Of a stretch of DNA of 64,000 nt, positions 56,032 to 64,000 are shown in pieces. The first letter of the stretch is position 1. Each line of letters opens with the position of its first letter. Origin of the DNA: Rhizobium sp. R635 (lineage in GTDB: Bacteria > Pseudomonadota > Alphaproteobacteria > Rhizobiales > Rhizobiaceae); assembly GCF_002211285.1 (NCBI RefSeq), contig NZ_LOKX01000011.1, forward strand, positions 58,078-122,077. Direction: 5' to 3'. Under the pieces are notes generated by a model. It did no database searches, was not told the origin of the DNA, and saw nothing but the letters and a program-made list of their open reading frames with translations. A program made the position numbers and the translations under genes.

Positions 56032-59000
56032 TCACTCGGCAGCCATTGCGCGCGCCTCTTCCACCACCGGCTCCTCGATCTTCTTCTGGCCGAGCAGGCG
56101 GCCGAGGAAGTTTCCGAAGCGATCCATCTCGACGAAGATGACGGGGGTGATGAAGAGCGTCAGCAACTGCGAGACGACGAGGCCGCCGACGACGGCGATG
56201 CCGAGCGGCTGGCGCAGCTCCGAGCTTGCGCCGGTGCCGAGCGCGATCGGCAGGGCGCCGAGCAGGGCGCAGAAGGTCGTCATCATGATCGGCCGGAAGC
56301 GCCGCACGCAGGCCTCGTGGATCGCCGCTGTCGCCTTTTCGCCCGTCGTTCGCATGGTCTCCACCGCGACGTCGATCATCATGATCGCGTTCTTCTTGAC
56401 GATGCCGATCAGCATCAGGAGCCCGATGAGAGCGATGATCGAAAGGTCGAAGCCCATGATCTTTAGCGCCAGCAGCGCACCGAAGGCCGCCGCCGGCAGG
56501 CCGGAGAGAATGGTCAGCGGATGGATGAAGCTCTCATAGAGCACACCGAGCACGACATAGATGGTCAGCACGGCCGCCAGGATCAGGTAGGGCGTATTGC
56601 CCTGCGACTGCTGGAAGATCTCCGCCGTACCGCCATAGGAGGTGAAGACGTCGGCCGGCATGGAGATGTCCTTCTTGATCTGCTCGATCGCCGCGGTCGC
56701 GTCGCTGAGCGACACGCCCTTCGGCAGGTTGAAGGAAACGGTGGTCGAGACGAGTTGGCCGGTCTGGTTGATGGTGACGGGGCCGGTGGTGCGCTGGACA
56801 TGCGCGAAGTTCGAAAGCGGCACCAGGCTGCCATTGGACGAGGCGACGCGGATCTCCGACAGCTTCTGGTCGTCCCAGGGTTTGCTGGTGTCGTATTCGA
56901 CGATCACGTCGTAGCTGTCGCCGGTCGACTGGATTTCGGCGGCGGCATAACCGCTGAAGGATTCCTGCAGCGTCGTGCGCAGCGTGTCGTTGTCGATCCC
57001 GTAAGCGGCTGCCCGCTCGGTATCGATGACGATATTGGCCTGCAGGGCGTTGTTCTGGGCATCCGAGGTGACGTCGGTGAACAGGCGTTCCTTACGCATC
57101 GCCGCCTGGATCTTGTCGGCCCAGAGGTTGGTCTGGTCGGCGCTCAGCGCCTGGATGACCAGCTGATACTGGCTGGCGGTCTGGCGGCCGCCGAAGCGCA
57201 GGCTCTGGTTCGGCGTCACGAAGGCCTGCAGTCCGGGGATCTTGTTGATCGCAGTGCGCAGCTCGCGCAGCGTCTGGTCCAGCGGCGGACGCTCCTTCTT
57301 GTCCTTGAGCTCGACGAACATCGAGCCGTTGTTCTGCGGCTTATTCGGATTGCCGCCGATCGTCGACATCACGTGGTTGACGGCGGGGTTGGCCTTGACG
57401 GCGGCTGCCGCCTGCAGCTGCAGCGCCTCCATGGCGGAATAGGAAATGTCCTGCCTGGCCTGCGTGCTGATCGTCAGGCGGCCGATATCCTCCTGCGGGA
57501 AGAAGCTCGTCGGCAGCGTCATGAAGAAATAGATCGTCAGCGCGACCGAGCCGAGGAAGACGCCGAGGATCGTGACACGATGGCGAAGACACCAGCCGAC
57601 GGCCCTGTCGTAGCCGTTGAGCGTCCGCTCGAAGCCGGCATCGAAGAGGCGGATCAGAAGCGGCGGGCGGCTGTGATTGTTCGACAGGCGCGAGCCGAGC
57701 ATGGGTGTCACGGTCAGCGAGACGATCGCCGAGGAGATGATGGCGATGGCGACCACCATGCCGAATTCGTTGAACACCCGGCCGACGACGCCGCCCATCA
57801 GCAGGATCGGAATGAAGACCGCGATCAGCGAAACCGACATGGAAATGATGGTGTAGCTGACTTCGCCGGCGCCCTTGATCGCCGCCTCCCGCACCGGCAT
57901 GCCTTCCTCGACATGGCGCAGGATGTTTTCGAGCATGACGATCGCGTCGTCCACCACGAGCCCCACCGCGAGCGTCAGCCCGAGCAGGGAGATGTTGTCG
58001 ATACTGTAGCCGAGCACATACATCATGCCGAAGGTCGCAATCAGCGACAGCGGAACGGCAAGCCCCGGAATGATCGTTGCCGTGGCATGGCCGGTGAAGA
58101 GGTAGATGACGAGAACGACGAGGCCGATCGTCAGCAGCAGCGTGAACTTCACGTCGGCGATGGCGGCCCGGATCGGCTTTGCGGCGTCGTTCATGACGAC
58201 TGTCGTGACCGAAGATGGAATTTCGGCGTGAAGCTGCGGCAGCTTGGCGTTGATCGCATCGACGACGTCGACGGTGTTGGCGTCCGGCTGCCGCTGGATG
58301 GCGAGGATGATGCCGCGCTGGCCGTCATACCAGCTGCCGGTATACTGGTTCTCGACGCTGTCCTGCACATCGGCGATATCGCCGAGGTGGATCGGTGCGC
58401 CGTTCGGATTGGCGATGACGAGCGAGCGGAACTGGTCGGCGTTGGTGCGCTGTGTGTTCGCCGTGATGGTCATGCTCTGCGAATTGTTCTGCAGGGTGCC
58501 CACGGGCTGCTGGCTGTTGGCGGCGGCAAGCGCCTTGTTGACGGTATCGATGCCGATGCCGCGGGTGAGCAGCTTGTTGGGATCGACCTCGACGCGCACG
58601 GCATAGGTCTGCGCGCCGTAGACGCTGACCTGGGCAACGCCGGGAAGCGTGGAAAGCGACGGCGAGATGATGTCTTCGGCGATTTCGTCGAGCTTGCTGC
58701 GCGGCATGGTGTTGCTCTGCACGGAGAGCAGCATGACCGGCGCATCGGCCGGGTTCGTCTTGCGGTAGCTCGGCGGCGTCGTCAGGTTATCGGGCAGCTG
58801 CCGGGTCGCATGTGAGATCGCCGCCTGCACGTCGGCTGCGGCCGCGTCGATATCGCGATTGAGGTCGAATTGCAGCACGATGCTGGTGCTGCCGAGCGAG
58901 CTCGAGGCACTGATTTCGCTGATCCCGGGGATGGTCTCGAACTGCTTGATCAACGGTGTCGAGACCGAGGTTGCCATCGTTTGGGGCGAGGCGCCGCTCA

Positions 59001-59148
59001 GCTGTGCCGAAACGTTGATGGTGGGAAAATCGACTTGCGGCAGTGCTGCGACCGGCACCAGCTGATAACCGGCCAGGCCGGCCAGAATGACGCCGATCGC
59101 AAGCAGCGTCGTCGCGACGGGGCGTTGGATGCAGAAATTTGGGATCAT
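56032..59148 (-). CDS. RND efflux pump permease (AcrB/MdtB family)
   Basis: 1038 residues, standard size. An N-terminal helix (about 10-30) and two groups of later helices are separated by two large periplasmic loops. The permease core shows LTLAVGLVVDDAIVMLENI with the proton-relay aspartate pair. The start is MIPNFCIQRPVATTLLAIG, and the late GVLYESFIHPLTILSGLPAA is typical of the MdtB/MuxB-like group. It exports drugs or metabolites by proton antiport. Its start overlaps the adaptor stop by 4 bases. No outer-membrane channel gene is present here. Confidence 0.94.
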   Translation of the reverse strand: MIPNFCIQRPVATTLLAIGVILAGLAGYQLVPVAALPQVDFPTINVSAQLSGASPQTMATSVSTPLIKQFETIPGISEISASSSLGSTSIVLQFDLNRDIDAAAADVQAAISHATRQLPDNLTTPPSYRKTNPADAPVMLLSVQSNTMPRSKLDEIAEDIISPSLSTLPGVAQVSVYGAQTYAVRVEVDPNKLLTRGIGIDTVNKALAAANSQQPVGTLQNNSQSMTITANTQRTNADQFRSLVIANPNGAPIHLGDIADVQDSVENQYTGSWYDGQRGIILAIQRQPDANTVDVVDAINAKLPQLHAEIPSSVTTVVMNDAAKPIRAAIADVKFTLLLTIGLVVLVIYLFTGHATATIIPGLAVPLSLIATFGMMYVLGYSIDNISLLGLTLAVGLVVDDAIVMLENILRHVEEGMPVREAAIKGAGEVSYTIISMSVSLIAVFIPILLMGGVVGRVFNEFGMVVAIAIISSAIVSLTVTPMLGSRLSNNHSRPPLLIRLFDAGFERTLNGYDRAVGWCLRHRVTILGVFLGSVALTIYFFMTLPTSFFPQEDIGRLTISTQARQDISYSAMEALQLQAAAAVKANPAVNHVMSTIGGNPNKPQNNGSMFVELKDKKERPPLDQTLRELRTAINKIPGLQAFVTPNQSLRFGGRQTASQYQLVIQALSADQTNLWADKIQAAMRKERLFTDVTSDAQNNALQANIVIDTERAAAYGIDNDTLRTTLQESFSGYAAAEIQSTGDSYDVIVEYDTSKPWDDQKLSEIRVASSNGSLVPLSNFAHVQRTTGPVTINQTGQLVSTTVSFNLPKGVSLSDATAAIEQIKKDISMPADVFTSYGGTAEIFQQSQGNTPYLILAAVLTIYVVLGVLYESFIHPLTILSGLPAAAFGALLALKIMGFDLSIIALIGLLMLIGIVKKNAIMMIDVAVETMRTTGEKATAAIHEACVRRFRPIMMTTFCALLGALPIALGTGASSELRQPLGIAVVGGLVVSQLLTLFITPVIFVEMDRFGNFLGRLLGQKKIEEPVVEEARAMAAE

Positions 59149-60440
59149 TGCTGAGCTCCCACCGCGATCGTCTGGGTCTGCTGCTGTTGCTGGGGCTCTT
59201 CGGCGGAGGCGACATCAAGCGTCTTGTCGTCGAACTGCTCCTTGATCGCCTGCTGGTCGGTGAGCTGGCCCTGGCCCTCGACGACGACGTGATCGCCTTC
59301 AGAAAGGCCCGATTCGATGGCGGTAAAGCCGCCATTGGCGCGGGCGACGGTGACCGGGGTCAGATGCGATTTGCCGTCCTTGGCGACGAAGGCGAAGAAC
59401 CCGTCCGGGCCGGGGCTGACAGCAACCGTCGGCACGACCACCTGCTGCTCTTCATTGTCGAAATGCACGATGATGTTGACCGACTGGCCGGGCCAGAGCG
59501 CGCCGGAGGCGTTCTCAAATTTCGCCTTGGCGAGGATCGTGCCGGAAGCCGTGTCGACGGTATTGTCGTAGAAGCTGATCTCGCCCTTCCTGACCTGCCC
59601 CTTGGTGGAGGAGGGAACCGTGCTGACCTCGACCGGGCCGGCTGCGAGCGCGTTTTTCAACTCACGCAGATAGCGTTCCTGCAGGTGGAATTTCACATAG
59701 ATCGGATCGTATTTCGCGATGGTGACGATCGCCGAGCCGGCATTGACGAAGGCGCCCTTGCTGATGGTGATGTCGCCGAGCCGGCCGTCGAACGGCGCGC
59801 GAATGTCGGTATTCTCGAGTATGATCTGGTCCGAGGCAAGCGTCGCCTTGTCCGCATCGACCGTGGCCGCGGCGGTGTCGCGGGCGGCTCTCGCCTGATC
59901 GAGGCTTTGCTGGGTGCCAGCCTTCTGGTCGAAGAGGTCTTGGGCGCGCACCAGCGCCGTTTCGGATTCCGAAAGCGTTGCGGTGTCGCGTACGATCATC
60001 GCATTGTCCTTGTCGACGGCCGCCTTGGCCGTCCGGTCGTCCAGCTTGGCGATCAGGTCCCCGGCTTTGACGGTTGCGCCATCCTTGGCACTAATGCTGA
60101 CGATCAGACCCTGCTCTTGCGCCGCAATGGTCGTGTTGTCTTCGGCATCGGCCCAGCCGGAAGCCGTCACATCCGTCGGCAGCGCCGTTTTCACCGCTGC
60201 GACCGTTTTGACGACGGTCGGGCCGCCGCCACCGCGTCGGCGCCCGCCTCCCTGATGCTGCCCGCCGTCTTGTGCCTGATCGGCCTGCGCCTGCTGGGCG
60301 CCGCCATTGCCGCCTGCAGGCTGTTTGATCAGCTGCGAGAGATAGGGAATGTGGGAGGCATACGGGATCAGATTCCCGAATTGCCAGAAGCCGACGGCGG
60401 CAACAGCGATAACGCTGACGGTGATCCAAAATTTCTTCAT
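59145..60440 (-). CDS. RND efflux periplasmic adaptor (membrane fusion protein)
   Basis: 431 residues from ATG 60440 (MKKFWITVSVIAVAAVGFW), the only start giving a normal signal anchor (about 4-20). A Gly/Gln/Arg-rich stretch follows (about 38-68, HQGGGRRRGGGGP). It then has lipoyl-type halves (AQEQGLIVSISAKDGATVKAGDL and DIRAPFDGRLGDITISKGA) around a coiled-coil hairpin of about 80 residues. Beta-barrel and membrane-proximal domains end it, with a Gln-rich tail. It links the permease to an outer-membrane channel. It is the first gene of the two-gene operon. Confidence 0.93.
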   Translation of the reverse strand: MKKFWITVSVIAVAAVGFWQFGNLIPYASHIPYLSQLIKQPAGGNGGAQQAQADQAQDGGQHQGGGRRRGGGGPTVVKTVAAVKTALPTDVTASGWADAEDNTTIAAQEQGLIVSISAKDGATVKAGDLIAKLDDRTAKAAVDKDNAMIVRDTATLSESETALVRAQDLFDQKAGTQQSLDQARAARDTAAATVDADKATLASDQIILENTDIRAPFDGRLGDITISKGAFVNAGSAIVTIAKYDPIYVKFHLQERYLRELKNALAAGPVEVSTVPSSTKGQVRKGEISFYDNTVDTASGTILAKAKFENASGALWPGQSVNIIVHFDNEEQQVVVPTVAVSPGPDGFFAFVAKDGKSHLTPVTVARANGGFTAIESGLSEGDHVVVEGQGQLTDQQAIKEQFDDKTLDVASAEEPQQQQQTQTIAVGAQQ

Positions 60441-60586
60441 GGGCGAGACCGGTCTTTGGGCAAGGTTGCTGGGGCAAGGTTGCGAAAATTTATGCCCAGA
60501 TTGAGCCACTTCTATTGCGGCGCAAAAAAGACATAATTCACCGGTCGCGATCACTAAGTAGTTATAAGGGCTTAAATTTTTGTAAT

Positions 60587-60604
60587 GAATATTCCGTAAT
60601 ATTC
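60587..60604. promoter_or_regulatory. AT-rich inverted repeat between the efflux operon and the APH-like gene
   Basis: GAATATT (60587-60593) and AATATTC (60598-60604) pair over CCGT. It lies in the AT-rich 294-base divergent gap (60441-60734), about 150 bases from the efflux operon start and 130 from the APH-like gene. It could be an operator for either. Two near-copies of GGGCAAGGTTGC stand closer to the efflux start (60458-60483). Confidence 0.35.
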
Positions 60605-60734
60605 AAACTATACTAATATAATGCCAGTGTAACCTCACGCGGTTTGACGGGCAAATTCTGACCAGGGATGACGTCGACCTGCAGCTCCGTCCATTGCGCG
60701 GCAAGAAGGCGGAAGAAAGAGAAGGTAGGTCGTC

Positions 60735-61616
60735 ATGACCGAGTTGGACGCCAGCGAATTTCGCTCTCTCATTACAAGCGTGTTTCCTCATCTCACCGGC
60801 GCTGTCTTCAAACTGGCGGCGAAGGGATGGGATTCGATAGCGGTCGACGTCGATGACACGCTGATCTTCAAATTCCCCCGCGATCTCAGCGCGGAACGGG
60901 CGCTTCGCAAGGAAGCTGCCTTGCTCGGCGTCGTGCGGCCGTCGCTGTCGATGGCAGTACCCGACATGCGCATTCACGAAGGGCCGCCGTTCTTCTCCAG
61001 CCACACCAAGATCGAAGGCGAACACCTGATCACCGAGGATTACGAAGCACTCGGGGAGGGCGACCGTCGGCGCCTTGCGGATGATCTGGCGCGGTTTTAC
61101 GCCGAGCTGCATGTGATCGAGACCGATCGCATGCATGAGGCCGGTGCCGGGGCGATCCAGCCGTGGCAATCGCCGGAAGCCGTGCGAACCAAGGCACTGC
61201 CGCTGTTGCCGCCTGAGATCAGGCGTTTTGCGCAGAGGGTCGTTTCCGATTTCGAAATTCTGCCGCCCGATCCCTATGGAAATATCTACGGCTTCTTCGA
61301 CGGCCACGGCTGGAACATGGCCTTCGACCATGGGCAAAAACGGCTCAACGGTATCTACGATTTCGCCGATTCCGGCTTTGGCCCGCTGCACCAGGAGTTC
61401 ATTTATTCGAACTTCATATCGCCGGATCTGACGGCGCGTATCGTATCGGCCTATGAAAGCCTGACCGGGCGCAGGCTCGACCGGCGGCGCATTGCCATCC
61501 TGACGGGCTTCCATCGCCTCTCCGAGCTCGCCGAGCTTGCAGACGATCCTGCTAACGTCGAACAGATGGTGCGAAGTGCCGCGGCATGGGCCACCGTCGC
61601 GGCCCGCGCGGATTGA
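60735..61616 (+). CDS. APH-fold phosphotransferase-like protein with altered catalytic loop
   Basis: 293 residues; AGAGAAGG is close before the ATG. Nucleotide-binding features are visible: AVDVDDTLIFKFPRD with the lysine at about 48, and [10 protein letters not shown] with the paired glutamate. In the catalytic loop the expected HxDxxxxN reads PYGNIYGFFDGHGWNMAFD, so the histidine is Tyr and the aspartate Asn. The metal site is YDFADSGFGPLHQEF, keeping the aspartate. The fold is that of aminoglycoside/choline kinases, but activity is doubtful; it may be a regulator or use another residue. It converges on the SDR gene, 9 bases apart. Confidence 0.8.
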   Translation: MTELDASEFRSLITSVFPHLTGAVFKLAAKGWDSIAVDVDDTLIFKFPRDLSAERALRKEAALLGVVRPSLSMAVPDMRIHEGPPFFSSHTKIEGEHLITEDYEALGEGDRRRLADDLARFYAELHVIETDRMHEAGAGAIQPWQSPEAVRTKALPLLPPEIRRFAQRVVSDFEILPPDPYGNIYGFFDGHGWNMAFDHGQKRLNGIYDFADSGFGPLHQEFIYSNFISPDLTARIVSAYESLTGRRLDRRRIAILTGFHRLSELAELADDPANVEQMVRSAAAWATVAARAD

Positions 61617-61625
61617 GCGCGGCCG

Positions 61626-62414
61626 TCAGACGGATCGGGCAGCGCCGCCGTCACAGCGGATGAGCGAGCCGGTGATATAGCTCGCCGGCTGGCTGCAAAG
61701 GAAGGCGGCGGTTGCGGCGAACTCCTCGACCTTGCCGTAGCGGCCGACCGGAATGCGCGCTTCCTTGTCGGCACGGATCTCTTCGAGGCTCTTGCCTGTC
61801 CGCTTCGCCGCGGCGCCGTCGAGGTCGTCGAGCCTTCCCGTCAGGATGCTGCCCGGCAGGAGCAGGTTTGTGGTGACGCCGAAGCCTGCCACTTCTGATG
61901 CAAGCGTCTTGCTCCAGCCGGCAAGGGCCGGGCGCAGCGTATTCGACAGCGCCAGATTGGCGATCGGTTCGATCACGCCCGACGAGGCGACCGTCAGGAT
62001 GCGGCCCCAGCCCTGCGCCTTCATGCCGGGCAGCAGCGCGTTGGTGAGCGTGATCACGCGGGCGACCATGGAGAGGAAATAGGTCTCGAGCTTTTCGGCC
62101 GTCATGTCCTCGGTCGTGCCGGGTGTCGGGCCGCCGGTATTGTTGACGAGGATATCGAGCCCGCCGAATTTTTCCTTCACCGCCGTCGTGACTGTCTCGA
62201 CGAAGCGCTCGTCGCCGAGATCGGCCCAGATCCAGTCGGCCTTGCCCTTGCGTTCGGCGTTGATCGCCTTGCAATTGGCTTCCAGCTGTTCGCCGCTGCG
62301 CCCGCACAGCAGCACGTTTGCGCCCTCCTGCGCCAACGCCGCGGCGATGCCGAGGCCGAGGCCGCGTGAGGAGGCAAGAACGAGCGCGCGTTTGCCTTCG
62401 ATGCCGAGATCCAT
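61626..62414 (-). CDS. SDR family oxidoreductase without YxxxK motif
   Basis: 262 residues from ATG 62414 (MDLGIEGKRALVLASSRGL), with GGAGGACAAAG just upstream. The nucleotide-binding motif is ASSRGLGLG at about 13-21 and NNTGGP replaces NNAG near 89. In the catalytic region the usual YxxxK reads SNTLR (in LALSNTLRPALAGWSKTLA), so the catalytic Tyr and Lys are Ser and Arg. The C-terminus ends YITGSLIRCDGGAARSV. It resembles a group often labelled 3-oxoacyl-ACP reductase. Substrate and activity are uncertain. Confidence 0.87.
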   Translation of the reverse strand: MDLGIEGKRALVLASSRGLGLGIAAALAQEGANVLLCGRSGEQLEANCKAINAERKGKADWIWADLGDERFVETVTTAVKEKFGGLDILVNNTGGPTPGTTEDMTAEKLETYFLSMVARVITLTNALLPGMKAQGWGRILTVASSGVIEPIANLALSNTLRPALAGWSKTLASEVAGFGVTTNLLLPGSILTGRLDDLDGAAAKRTGKSLEEIRADKEARIPVGRYGKVEEFAATAAFLCSQPASYITGSLIRCDGGAARSV

Positions 62415-62504
62415 GACTTTGTCCTCCGATATCCTAGAGCGATGTATAAGGCGCAAGCGGCGGAAAAGGAAAGGGAGGCTGACGGGCTTGCCGCCGTTTG
62501 ATAA

Positions 62505-62531
62505 TTGACGTTCACGTAAACGTTATATACT
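62505..62531 (+). promoter_or_regulatory. Promoter-like region with ACGT palindrome upstream of ETF-QO gene
   Basis: TTGACG (62505-62510) and TATACT (62526-62531) resemble promoter boxes. Between and over them lies ACGTTCACGTAAACGT (62508-62523), close to a palindrome. It looks like the motif bound by LiuR-type MerR regulators of branched-chain amino acid breakdown, in whose regulons electron-transfer flavoprotein genes are expected. This match is from memory and needs a motif scan. Confidence 0.5.
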
Positions 62532-62664
62532 CCTGACGGAGTAGGCCTATCATTGTGCGAATTGGAAGATCGGCTGTCGTATCTCGGCTCGACAATCCGA
62601 TCTCGTTTTGACAAGAAGTGCTCATGAGGGATGAGGCCGCCTGCGGCCAAGCGGAGACGAATGG

Positions 62665-64000
62665 ATGAGCGAGATGACTGACCTGCCCGAACGCGAGAGC
62701 ATGGAATTCGACGTCGTGATCGTCGGCGCCGGTCCTGCCGGTCTGGCGGCGGCGATCCGGCTGAAGCAGGTCGATCCGGAACTGTCGGTCGTGGTGCTGG
62801 AGAAGGGCGCCGAGGTCGGCGCCCATATCCTGTCGGGTGCGGTGGTCGATCCGATCGGCATCGACCGGCTGCTGCCCGGCTGGCGCGAGGATGGTGATCA
62901 TCCCTTCAAGACCGAGGTGACGGCCGATCATTTCCTGGTGCTCGGCCCGGCCGGCTCGATCCGTTTGCCGAATATGCTGATGCCGCCGCTGATGAACAAT
63001 CACGGCAACTACATCGTCTCGCTCGGAAACGTCTGTCGCTGGCTGGCAACCAAGGCGGAAGAACTCGGCGTCGAGATCTATCCGGGCTTTGCCGCAACCG
63101 AAGTGCTCTACAATGAGGCGGGTGCCGTCATTGGCGTCGCCACCGGCGACATGGGCATCGAGAGAAACGGCGAGCCCGGCCCGAACTATACCCGCGGTAT
63201 GGAACTGCTCGGCAAATACGTGCTGATCGGCGAAGGCGTGCGCGGTTCGCTCGCCAAGCAACTGATCGCCAAGTTCGATCTGCAGAAAGACCGCGAGCCG
63301 CAGAAGTTCGGCATCGGCATCAAGGAACTCTGGCAGGTCAAGCCCGAGAACCACAGGCCGGGCCTGGTGCAGCACTCCTTCGGCTGGCCGCTCGGCATGA
63401 AGACCGGCGGCGGTTCCTTCCTCTATCATCTCGAAGATAATCTGGTGGCGGTCGGCTTCGTCGTCCACCTGAACTACAAGAACCCCTATCTCTATCCCTT
63501 CGAGGAGTTCCAGCGCTTCAAGACCCATCCGGCGATCCGCGGAACCTTCGAGGGCGGCAAGCGGCTCTCCTATGGCGCTCGCGCCATCACCGAGGGCGGC
63601 TACCAGTCTGTGCCGAAGCTCACCTTCCCGGGCGGCGCGCTGATCGGCTGTTCGGCCGGTCTCGTCAACGTGCCGCGCATCAAGGGCAGCCACAATGCGG
63701 TGCTGTCGGGCGTGCTGGCGGCTGAGAAGGTGGCGGCGGCGATCGCATCAGGCCGCAGCCATGACGAGGTCATCGAGATCGAGACCGAATGGCGCAATGG
63801 CGACATCGGCAAGGACCTGAAGCGGGTGCGCAACGTCAAGCCGCTGTGGTCGAAGTTCGGCACGGCGGTCGGTGTGGCGCTCGGCGGTCTCGACATGTGG
63901 ACCAACACGCTGTTCGGCTTTTCCTTCTTCGGCACGCTTGGTCATGGCAAGACCGATGCGCAGTCATTGGAGCCGGCCGCAAACCACAAGCCGATCGCCT
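62665..64000 (+). CDS. Electron transfer flavoprotein-ubiquinone oxidoreductase (partial)
   Basis: The first 445 residues of a protein usually about 555 long; the gene runs off the right edge without a stop. ATG 62665 follows GGAGACGA. The FAD-binding motif is VVIVGAGPAGLAAAIRLKQ at about 17-35. Further signatures are GAEVGAHILSGAVVDPIGI, GKYVLIGEGVRGSLAKQL and GGYQSVPKLTFPGGALIGCSAGLVN. The C-terminal 4Fe-4S part is not in the window. The enzyme passes electrons from ETF, reduced by acyl-CoA and other dehydrogenases, to ubiquinone at the inner membrane. Confidence 0.92.
   Translation, partial: MSEMTDLPERESMEFDVVIVGAGPAGLAAAIRLKQVDPELSVVVLEKGAEVGAHILSGAVVDPIGIDRLLPGWREDGDHPFKTEVTADHFLVLGPAGSIRLPNMLMPPLMNNHGNYIVSLGNVCRWLATKAEELGVEIYPGFAATEVLYNEAGAVIGVATGDMGIERNGEPGPNYTRGMELLGKYVLIGEGVRGSLAKQLIAKFDLQKDREPQKFGIGIKELWQVKPENHRPGLVQHSFGWPLGMKTGGGSFLYHLEDNLVAVGFVVHLNYKNPYLYPFEEFQRFKTHPAIRGTFEGGKRLSYGARAITEGGYQSVPKLTFPGGALIGCSAGLVNVPRIKGSHNAVLSGVLAAEKVAAAIASGRSHDEVIEIETEWRNGDIGKDLKRVRNVKPLWSKFGTAVGVALGGLDMWTNTLFGFSFFGTLGHGKTDAQSLEPAANHKPIA

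Noticed and set aside
56521..58815. Antisense frame of about 764 codons opposite the RND permease
   Set aside because: It is rich in Arg/Asp/Gly with no motif; the permease on the other strand is unambiguous.

Overview
The window looks like core chromosome of a fast-growing rhizobium (Rhizobium etli / R. leguminosarum group). The support is high G+C coding sequence throughout, many Rhizobiales-restricted families (DUF1491, DUF2336, rhizobial small proteins), a feuN-feuP-feuQ cluster, cycHJKL-type cytochrome c maturation genes, and mosaic palindromic intergenic repeats of the RIME kind. I see no prophage, insertion sequence, tRNA, rRNA or CRISPR array. The species assignment is inference from recognised families, not from a search.

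Layout. 0-13 kb: a peptidoglycan-binding membrane protein, a soluble chemoreceptor-like protein, DUF1491 and DUF2336 proteins, small rhizobial proteins, a DUF1254/DUF1214 pair, a class A penicillin-binding protein, a YcgN-type cysteine-cluster protein, a TerC transporter behind a hairpin leader, an ExoD protein, and a TetR regulator divergent from a short-chain dehydrogenase over a clear palindromic operator. 13-20 kb: two small proteins and a VOC protein, then a minus-strand sugar or sugar-acid catabolic locus (two TIM-barrel isomerases, a Gfo/Idh/MocA dehydrogenase, a DUF1537 kinase) with a divergent LacI regulator and a perfect palindrome between them. 20-30 kb: a trypsin-fold PDZ protein that has lost its catalytic triad, a MocR regulator, DUF983, LysR with divergent GST, a PNPOx-like protein, a two-gene TetR operon with an inverted repeat over its promoter, a GH19-like hydrolase, a Dabb protein and an MFS transporter.

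30-50 kb is the most classical part. It holds FeuN/FeuP/FeuQ (osmosensing and cyclic glucan export control in rhizobia), a lipoprotein, the overlapping ccmI-ccmE-ccmF-ccmH operon, degP, a second OmpR-type two-component pair translationally coupled to each other, glnE, a large PAS histidine kinase converging on glnE with overlapping stop codons, and pepN. 50-64 kb: a second soluble MCP-like protein, a DMT transporter, an unrecognised 295-residue protein, two small proteins, a family-4-like uracil-DNA glycosylase with only two cysteines, an Hsp70 ATPase-only protein, an RND efflux pair, an atypical APH-fold protein, an SDR lacking YxxxK, and the start of ETF-ubiquinone oxidoreductase, which runs off the right edge.

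No single spectacular new system stands out. The best leads are the uncharacterised sugar-acid locus (14.2-19.9 kb), several proteins with altered catalytic residues, a family of small paralogous proteins, and candidate operators (FeuP-like tandem repeats, two TetR sites, a LacI site, and a palindrome before the ETF-QO gene).
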